DNA from: JAENVU01 sp038250905 | Lineage (GTDB): Bacteria > Actinomycetota > Acidimicrobiia > IMCC26256 > JAENVU01 | Length of the DNA: 64,000 nucleotides | Direction of reading: 5' to 3' | Assembly (NCBI GenBank): GCA_038250905.1 | Contig: JBBSBV010000003.1 | Coordinates: forward strand, 106,837-170,836 | Shown here: positions 58,215 through 64,000 of the stretch, piece by piece | Numbering within the stretch: position 1 is the stretch's first letter | How the letters are laid out: every line of letters begins with the position of its first letter | Program-made: the position numbers and the translations under genes | Notes under the pieces: generated by a model | Told to the model about the DNA's origin: nothing | The model's input: the letters and a program-made list of their open reading frames with translations, nothing else | Databases searched by the model: none

Positions 58215-60464
58215 ATGAGCCTCGCCGAGCCGACCCGAACCGAACTCCGCGTGGAGCGACGGTCGGTGCTGCCCTGGCGGCGCCAGCAGGTCGACGTCGC
58301 GTTGGCGCCGGTACTCGAGTCGTTCCTGGAGACCCACCGCAAGGCCGATACCGCGCTGATCGAGCGCGCCTACGTGGCGGCGCACCGGGCCCATGCCGAG
58401 CAGGTGCGCCGGTCGGGCGAGCCGTACATCTCCCATCCGCTCGGCGTCGCGCTGATCCTCGCCGACCTCGGACTCGACGACGTGACGATCGCGGCGGCGC
58501 TGCTCCACGACGCGGTGGAGGACACCGAGTTCACCAAGGAGGGCGTCGAGACCGCGTTCGGTGCCGAGGTCGCGAACATCGTCGACGGCGTCACGAAGAT
58601 CGAGCGGCTCCAGTTCGCATCCAAGGAAGCGCAGCATGCCGCCACGATGCGCAAGATGCTCGTCGCGATGGCCAAGGACATCCGCGTCCTGCTGATCAAG
58701 CTGGCCGACCGGTTGCACAACATGCGGACCATTGCGTCGCTTCCCGAGGGCAAGCAGTTGCGCATCGCCCGCGAGACGCTCGACATCTACGCGCCGCTCG
58801 CGCACCGGCTCGGTATCGCGGACGTGAAGTGGCAGCTCGAGGACCTCTCGTTCGCGGTCCTCTATCCCAAGCGCTACGCCGAGATCGAACAACTCGTGTA
58901 CACCCAGGCACCCGCACGCGAAGACCATCTCCAACACGTGTTGACCGAGCTGCGGGAACGGCTCGCCGAGTTGCACATCGACGCCGAGGTCAGTGGTCGC
59001 CCGAAGCACTTCTGGTCGATCTACGAGAAGATGGTGGTTCGCGAAAAGGAGTTCGACGAGGTCCAGGACCTCCTCGGCGTCCGCGTGATCGTCGACACCG
59101 TGAAGGACTGTTACGGCGCGTTGGGTTCGATCCACGCCTGGTGGCGACCGGTGCAGGGTCGGTTCAAGGACTACATCGCGATGCCGAAGTTCAACCTCTA
59201 CCAGTCGTTGCACACCACGGTGATCGCACCCGGGGGCCGGCCGGTCGAGGTGCAGATCCGCACCCACGACATGCACCGCCGGGCCGAGTTCGGGGTGGCC
59301 GCGCACTGGGGGTACAAGGAGAGCGCGGTCCCCACCAACACCGACGATCTGGTCTGGCTCCAACGCCTCGTCGAGTGGCAGCAGGAGACCGACGACCCAG
59401 CGCAGTTCATGCAGACGCTGAAGGGCGACCTCGAACAGGGCGAGGTGTTCGTGTTCACGCCGAAGGGCAACGTGATCACGCTGCCGACGGGCGCGACGCC
59501 GGTCGACCTCGCCTACGCGATCCACACCGAGGTGGGCCATCGCTGCATCGGTGCCCGATCGAACGGCCGGCTGATCCCGCTCGACGCATTGCTCACGTCG
59601 GGGGACACGGTCGAGATCGTCACCAGCAAAGTCGAGGGCGCCGGCCCGACCCAGGACTGGCTCGAGTTCGCGACGACCCCGCGTGCCCGGGAGAAGATCC
59701 GCCAGCGGTTCTCGCGGGAGCGGCGCAGCGACGCCATCGACGGCGGCCGCGACGACCTCGTCCTCGAACTCCGCCGCGAAGGGCTGCCGGTCCAGAAGAT
59801 CATGGGGTCGCAGCTCCTCGCGGAGATCGCGGCGGAGATGCACTACTCGGACCTCGACGCGTTCTACGCCGCGATCGGCGAGCACCACGTGACCGGCCGA
59901 CACGTGGCGCAGAAGGTGCGCCAGCGCCTCTCCGGTGGCACCGAGCAACTCCCGGCCACCGCGCGCCGTCCGTCACGCAGCAGCGCGCGGCGTCGTTCGT
60001 CGGGCGTCCACGTGGAAGGCCTCGACGACATGCTGGTGCGGCTGTCGCGGTGCTGTACGCCGGTGCCGGGCGACGAGATCATCGGGTTCCTCACGCGCGG
60101 TCGCGGGGTCTCGGTCCATCGAGCCGACTGTGCGAACGCGAGTGGCCTGGCGAGCCAGACCGAGCGGTTGGTCGAGGTGGAGTGGGAGCACGAAGCGTCG
60201 GGCGCGTACGTGGTCTCGGTCGATGTCGAGGCGCTCGACCGCTCGCGGCTCCTCCGCGATGTGGCCAACACCCTGGCCGAGCACCACGTGAACATCCTCT
60301 CGTGTCAGAGCCAGACGACCGCCGACCGGGTGGCGCGGTTCCGGTTCGAGTTCGAGTTGGCCGACCCCGGTCACCTCGACTCACTGCTCGCGGCCCTCAA
60401 GCGGGTCGACTCCGTGTACGACGCCACGCGGGTCCTGCCGGGCACGAAAACGGCCCCGGCCTAA
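58215..60464 (+). CDS. rel: Bifunctional (p)ppGpp synthetase/hydrolase, RelA/SpoT family
   Basis: 749 aa. HD hydrolase domain (LLHDAVEDTEF), synthetase domain with the RxKD-type loop (GRFKDYIAMPKFNLYQSLHT), which marks bifunctional Rel proteins, then TGS (FTPKGNVITLPTGATPVDLAYAIH), a zinc/helical region with CCTPVPGDEIIGF, and a C-terminal ACT domain. Strong GAGGGGGA ribosome site before ATG 58215. Order secDF-rel-hisS-aspS is common in actinobacteria. Confidence 0.95.
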   Translation: MSLAEPTRTELRVERRSVLPWRRQQVDVALAPVLESFLETHRKADTALIERAYVAAHRAHAEQVRRSGEPYISHPLGVALILADLGLDDVTIAAALLHDAVEDTEFTKEGVETAFGAEVANIVDGVTKIERLQFASKEAQHAATMRKMLVAMAKDIRVLLIKLADRLHNMRTIASLPEGKQLRIARETLDIYAPLAHRLGIADVKWQLEDLSFAVLYPKRYAEIEQLVYTQAPAREDHLQHVLTELRERLAELHIDAEVSGRPKHFWSIYEKMVVREKEFDEVQDLLGVRVIVDTVKDCYGALGSIHAWWRPVQGRFKDYIAMPKFNLYQSLHTTVIAPGGRPVEVQIRTHDMHRRAEFGVAAHWGYKESAVPTNTDDLVWLQRLVEWQQETDDPAQFMQTLKGDLEQGEVFVFTPKGNVITLPTGATPVDLAYAIHTEVGHRCIGARSNGRLIPLDALLTSGDTVEIVTSKVEGAGPTQDWLEFATTPRAREKIRQRFSRERRSDAIDGGRDDLVLELRREGLPVQKIMGSQLLAEIAAEMHYSDLDAFYAAIGEHHVTGRHVAQKVRQRLSGGTEQLPATARRPSRSSARRRSSGVHVEGLDDMLVRLSRCCTPVPGDEIIGFLTRGRGVSVHRADCANASGLASQTERLVEVEWEHEASGAYVVSVDVEALDRSRLLRDVANTLAEHHVNILSCQSQTTADRVARFRFEFELADPGHLDSLLAALKRVDSVYDATRVLPGTKTAPA

Positions 60465-60492
60465 CAACTCCAGGCCCGCGCGACTCCGCCGA

Positions 60493-60498
60493 TAGCAT
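60493..60498 (+). promoter_or_regulatory. -10 box for hisS
   Basis: TAGCAT, nine bases, then GTG 60508; near-leaderless. Confidence 0.4.
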
Positions 60499-60507
60499 CC
60501 GAACGCA

Positions 60508-61785
60508 GTGCCTCGCGACGATCGGTTCCGCGCCCCCAAGGGGGTCCACGACGTTCTGCCGCCCGAATCCGGGCGTTGGGTCGAGATCGTCGCGCGCTTC
60601 GCGGAGCGGGCCCGCCGCTACGGCTACGGCCTCGCGATCACCCCCATGTTCGAGCACGTCGAGGTGTTCCAGCGCGTCGGTGAACACACCGACGTGGTGA
60701 GCAAGGAGATGTACGAGCTCACCGACAAGGGTGGCCGGCGCCTCGCACTCCGACCCGAAGGCACGGCATCGGTCGTGCGGGCGTTCGTGCAGCACCGTCC
60801 CACGCCACCGTGGAAGGTCTGGTACGTCGCGCCCAACTTCCGCTACGAACGCGCCCAGAAGGGTCGCTACCGCCAGCATTGGCAGCTCGGCGTGGAGGCA
60901 CTCGGCGTGAGCGACCCCGACATCGACGTCGAGGTCATCGCCCTCCTCGCCGGGTTCTATGCCGACCTCGGCCTCACCGACGTGCGGCTGCTCCTCAACT
61001 CCATGGGCGACCGGGAGTCGCGGCCCGAGTTCGTGGCCGCGCTCCGGAAGCACTTCACGACGCACGGCGGCGGGCTCGGCGACGAGTTCCTCGCGCGGGT
61101 CGAGGCCAACCCGCTGCGGGTGCTCGACGCCAAGGTGGACGACTGGCAGGACGTCATCCTCAGCGCACCGCAGCTCACCGAACACCTCTCCGATGCCGCC
61201 GCCGCCCACTTCGCCCGGGTCCAGGACGGATTGCGCGCGCTCGACATCGACGTGGAGCTCGCACCCCGCCTGGTACGGGGGTTCGATTACTACACGAGCA
61301 CCACATTCGAGTTCCAGAGCGCGGCCCTCGACGCGGCCCAGAGCGCAGTCGGCGGTGGTGGCCGCTACGACGGTCTGGCCGAGGAGTTCGGTGGACCGCC
61401 CACGCCCGGGATCGGGTTCGGGACCGGGCTCGAGCGCATCGTGCTCGCACTCGATGCGCTCGACGCTGCGGTGCCCGCACCGGGGATCGACGTCTTCGTG
61501 GTCGACGGCCTCGATGACCATGGCGCCACCACCATGGTCGTGGTCGTCGAGGCGTTGCGTGCCGCCGGCTTGGCCGTGGACCGCGCGTTCGGCGGACGAT
61601 CGGTCAAGGCGCAATGGAAAGCGGCCGACCGGTCCGGCGCGGCGGTGACGGTGATGGTCGGACGCGACGAACTCACACGCGACGCCGTCGCGGTGAAGGA
61701 CCTCGCGACCGGCGAACAGGTCGAGGTCCCTCGGAAAGAGCTGCTTGCATGGCTCATCGCCCGGAAAGACAGGACGACGACGTGA
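60508..61785 (+). CDS. hisS: Histidine--tRNA ligase
   Basis: 425-aa class II synthetase. KGVHDVLPPES at the N-terminus, motif 2 region WYVAPNFRYERAQKGRYR, and LVRGFDYYTSTTFEF plus GGGRYDGLAEEFGG, which are HisRS signatures; anticodon domain at the C-terminus. Its TGA overlaps a GTG that opens a 50-codon frame reaching aspS. Confidence 0.95.
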   Translation: MPRDDRFRAPKGVHDVLPPESGRWVEIVARFAERARRYGYGLAITPMFEHVEVFQRVGEHTDVVSKEMYELTDKGGRRLALRPEGTASVVRAFVQHRPTPPWKVWYVAPNFRYERAQKGRYRQHWQLGVEALGVSDPDIDVEVIALLAGFYADLGLTDVRLLLNSMGDRESRPEFVAALRKHFTTHGGGLGDEFLARVEANPLRVLDAKVDDWQDVILSAPQLTEHLSDAAAAHFARVQDGLRALDIDVELAPRLVRGFDYYTSTTFEFQSAALDAAQSAVGGGGRYDGLAEEFGGPPTPGIGFGTGLERIVLALDALDAAVPAPGIDVFVVDGLDDHGATTMVVVVEALRAAGLAVDRAFGGRSVKAQWKAADRSGAAVTVMVGRDELTRDAVAVKDLATGEQVEVPRKELLAWLIARKDRTTT

Positions 61786-61934
61786 ACGAGGCGTTGGAAA
61801 CGATGAACCGCCGACCATTACGCCGAGGAGGGCCCGAGCGGCTGCGACACGAGCGCATGCGACGGCGCCCCAGCGGGTTCGCGCACCAGCGAGTGGCGCC
61901 GTCTCGGCGCCCGAAGGTCGGTGAGCGGAAATGA
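61782..61934 (+). other. Bridging ORF (50 aa, Arg-rich) between hisS and aspS
   Basis: GTG 61782 overlaps the hisS stop; the frame (starting MNEALETMNRRPLRRGG) runs without a stop to a TGA overlapping the aspS ATG at 61931. Strongly basic, no domain. Codon choice (many CGA) is unlike the neighbours, so the peptide itself is probably unimportant. The gap also holds a hairpin GGCGCC/GGCGCC at 61895-61911. Confidence 0.3.
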
Positions 61935-63685
61935 TGCGCACGCACGAGGTCGCGGCCCTGCGGGCGAGCGACGCGGGGTCGGCCGTGACCGTCGCCGGGT
62001 GGGTCGCGGCGCGCCGGGACCACGGTGGTGTCGTCTTCTTCGACCTCCGCGACGCCTCCGGGATCCTGCAGGTCGTCGTCGACCCGGAGCACCTGAGCGA
62101 CGACGACGTCCACCACATCGGCCGGGAATGGGTGCTCCAGATCGCGGGTGAGGTCCGACTCCGTCCGGCCGGCACGGTGAACCCCGACCTCCCGACCGGT
62201 GAGGTCGAGGTCGCGGCCGGTGCGCTCACCGTGCTGAACCGGGCCGAGCCGCCGCCGTTCCCCCTGTCCGACCGGGGTGACGACGTCGACGAGGTCCTCC
62301 GACTGAAGCACCGCTATCTCGACCTGCGCCGGCCCTCGATGCAGCGCAACCTGCGCGCCCGGGCGGTCCTCAACACCGCGCTCCGCCTCTCGATGGCCCG
62401 CCAGGGCTTCGTCGAGGTCGAGACCCCGATGCTCATCGCGTCGACTCCCGAAGGCGCACGCGACTTCGTCGTCCCGTCGCGTCTGAGCCCGGGGGCGTTC
62501 TACGCCTTGCCGCAGAGTCCCCAACTGTTCAAGCAGTTGCTGATGGTGGGCGGACTCGACCGCTACTTCCAGATCGCCCGGTGTCTCCGGGACGAAGACC
62601 TGCGCGCCGACCGCCAGTTCGAGTTCATGCAATACGACATGGAGATGAGCTTCGCCGGTCAGGACGACGTGATCGACGTGGTCACCACCGCGGTGGGTGA
62701 CGCCGTGGAGGCGGTCACCGGCGCGCCACTGCCCGAGGTCCCGCGCATGACGTGGGCCGATGCGATGAGCCGGTTCGGATCGGACAAGCCGGACCTGCGG
62801 TTCGGGATGGAGTTGGTCGACCTCGCGGACGCGGTCGCGGGCACCGAGTTCAAGGCATTCCACGCGCCGGCAGTGAAGGGCATCTGTGTGCCCGGGGCCG
62901 GCGACTCGAGCCGTTCCACCCTCGACGCGCTCGTCGACCGGGCCAAGCAGCTCGGTGCCGCGGGGCTCGTCTGGATGCGCGTGCGCGACGGCCAGGAGCT
63001 GGAATCACCGGTCGCCAAGTTCCTCTCGGTGACCGAGCAAGCAGGCATCGTCACCGCGCTCGGTGCCGCACCGGGCGACCTCGTCCTCATCGTGGCGGGT
63101 GAACCGCGCCGGACCAACATCGTGCTCGGCGCGCTCCGCCTCGACCTCGGCCGGCCACCCGTGGGCGAAGGCGGGATGAAGCCGGTGTGGATCGTCGACT
63201 TCCCGTTGTTCGAACTCATCGGCAGCGACGGCAGCCCCGTCCCGGCCCACCACCCGTTCACCCAACCCCACCCCGAGGACGTCGAGTTGCTGCGGACGGG
63301 GACCGGTGACGAGCTGCTCGGCGTGCGGTCACAGGCGTACGACCTCGTGCTCAACGGTTGGGAACTCGGCTCGGGCAGCGTGCGGATCCACCAACCGGAC
63401 CTCCAGGCCCAGATCTTCACGATGCTCGGCATCGACGACGAGACGGCCCAGGAACGGTTCGGGTTCCTGCTCGAGGCGTTCCGGTACGGGGCGCCGCCGC
63501 ACGCCGGATTCGCGTTCGGGACCGATCGACTGACCGCGCTCCTCGTGGGGGAGGAGAACATCCGTGAGGTGATCGCGTTCCCGAAGACCCAATCGGGTGC
63601 CGATCCGCTCACCGGCGCACCGAGCGCCATCGACGCGACCCAACTCCGCGAACTCGGGCTGACGGTCACCCCACCCAAGCCGTAG
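61931..63685 (+). CDS. aspS: Aspartate--tRNA ligase
   Basis: 584-aa class IIb synthetase of bacterial type: OB-fold anticodon domain (VTVAGWVAARRDHGGVVFFD), catalytic core with FVEVETPMLIASTPEGARDF, QSPQLFKQLLMVGG and YFQIARCLRDEDLRADRQ, an inserted GAD domain, and the final GFAFGTDRLTALL. Whether it also charges tRNA-Asn is not clear from inspection. ATG 61931 overlaps the bridging ORF; ATG 61934 is an alternative. Confidence 0.95.
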   Translation: MMRTHEVAALRASDAGSAVTVAGWVAARRDHGGVVFFDLRDASGILQVVVDPEHLSDDDVHHIGREWVLQIAGEVRLRPAGTVNPDLPTGEVEVAAGALTVLNRAEPPPFPLSDRGDDVDEVLRLKHRYLDLRRPSMQRNLRARAVLNTALRLSMARQGFVEVETPMLIASTPEGARDFVVPSRLSPGAFYALPQSPQLFKQLLMVGGLDRYFQIARCLRDEDLRADRQFEFMQYDMEMSFAGQDDVIDVVTTAVGDAVEAVTGAPLPEVPRMTWADAMSRFGSDKPDLRFGMELVDLADAVAGTEFKAFHAPAVKGICVPGAGDSSRSTLDALVDRAKQLGAAGLVWMRVRDGQELESPVAKFLSVTEQAGIVTALGAAPGDLVLIVAGEPRRTNIVLGALRLDLGRPPVGEGGMKPVWIVDFPLFELIGSDGSPVPAHHPFTQPHPEDVELLRTGTGDELLGVRSQAYDLVLNGWELGSGSVRIHQPDLQAQIFTMLGIDDETAQERFGFLLEAFRYGAPPHAGFAFGTDRLTALLVGEENIREVIAFPKTQSGADPLTGAPSAIDATQLRELGLTVTPPKP

Positions 63686-63688
63686 GTT
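63683..63688 (+). promoter_or_regulatory. -10 box for the cytochrome P450 gene
   Basis: TAGGTT (its TAG is the aspS stop), eight bases, then GTG 63697. Confidence 0.35.
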
Positions 63689-63696
63689 CGACGGTC

Positions 63697-64000
63697 GTGG
63701 ATCTCACCGATCTCGACCTGTTCGCCGACGGTTTCCCGCACCTGATCTTCGACGAACTCCGCCGCGTCGCGCCGGTTTGGTGGCAGGAACCCACCGAACA
63801 CACGCCCGGCGGGGAGGGCTTCTGGGTGATCACGCGGTACGCGGACGTCGAGCGGGTGGCTCGAGATCACGCGCACTTCTCGTCCGAGACCGGGCCGGGA
63901 CGCGACGGCGCGGGTGGGACGATCCTCGAGGACCTCGCGGCCGGCATCGGCCCGGGCGTGATGCTGAACATGAGCGACCCGCCGACGCACACCCGGATCC
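63697..64000 (+). CDS. Cytochrome P450, N-terminal part
   Basis: The first 101 residues are visible; the gene runs off the right end, so the heme-binding Cys is not seen. The start MDLTDLDLFADGFPHLIFDE, then VAPVWWQEP, FWVITRYADVERVARDHAHFSSE and MLNMSDPPTHTRI is the classic opening of bacterial soluble P450s. Substrate and redox partner unknown. GTG 63697 lies 11 bp after aspS with its own -10-like box. Confidence 0.85.
   Translation, partial: MDLTDLDLFADGFPHLIFDELRRVAPVWWQEPTEHTPGGEGFWVITRYADVERVARDHAHFSSETGPGRDGAGGTILEDLAAGIGPGVMLNMSDPPTHTRI

Noticed and set aside
61786..61930. T-box or attenuator leader for aspS
   Set aside because: No T-box consensus or specifier-like loop could be found; only a small GGCGCC hairpin is present.

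Overview
The window is about 64 kb of very high-GC DNA from an actinobacterium, most likely of the class Acidimicrobiia or a close relative (inference). The evidence is: a dcw cluster without ftsA but with sepF, yggT and a DivIVA/Wag31 protein; a mycothiol ligase (mshC); F420-dependent enzymes and an F420:NADP oxidoreductase; the phosphatidylinositol mannoside genes pgsA-acyltransferase-pimA after thrS and a HIT gene, as in mycobacteria; a long actinobacterial-type IleRS; and many GTG starts. Genes are densely packed with ATGA, GTGA or TGATG overlaps. No tRNA, rRNA, CRISPR array or insertion sequence was seen, and no gap exceeds about 200 bp.

Layout. 1-16286 (+) holds division and cell-wall genes: ftsI (3' part), murE, murF, mraY, murD, ftsW, murG, murC, murB, ftsQ, ftsZ, pgeF, yggS, sepF, yggT, divIVA. 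16294-19413 (-) is ileS. 19508-21840 (+) is a DksA/TraR-like protein with a histone-like tail, lspA and an RluD-type synthase. 21728-23992 (-) is a heme-membrane/ApbE operon with two secreted proline-rich proteins, facing a two-component system (24116-26236, +). Next come an Rrf2 regulator (-), a phosphodiesterase-like protein and dnaE (+), a small protein with a PPOX/F420 flavoprotein (+), a methyltransferase and LLM-class oxidoreductase (-), then F420:NADP oxidoreductase and mshC (+), and an SRPBCC protein (-). 36383-44474 (+) is thrS, HIT, two membrane proteins, PI-phosphate synthase, acyltransferase and pimA. 44580-47113 is lemA, an M48 protease and a DUF3048 lipoprotein. 47171-63685 is pdxS-pdxT-yebC, a peroxiredoxin, coxS/coxM/mocA-like/coxG, ruvCAB, yajC-secD-secF, rel, hisS and aspS. 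A cytochrome P450 runs off the right end.

The most notable object is the gene after yebC (49442-49906). It reads as a complete peroxiredoxin only if the in-frame TGA at 49586-49588 is read through. That TGA stands exactly where the peroxidatic cysteine belongs (P-x3-T-x2-[TGA]). Starting 14 nt after it is a stem-loop (6-bp stem, 5-nt loop, 5-bp outer helix) that fits a bacterial SECIS element. This looks like a selenocysteine peroxiredoxin with no cysteine at all, in an organism that makes mycothiol.

Two further patterns recur. First, the leaders of yggS and the peroxiredoxin share a double-hairpin plus AGGAG element with a compensatory base-pair change; at yggS it lies inside an 89-bp tandem duplication. 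Second, several short gaps between co-directional genes (murB-ftsQ, pgeF-yggS, yebC-prx, ruvA-ruvB, hisS-aspS) are exactly bridged by mini-ORFs. The mini-ORF start overlaps the upstream stop and its stop overlaps the downstream start. Many transcription units also begin with a TANNNT box 6-9 nt before the start codon, suggesting leaderless mRNAs.
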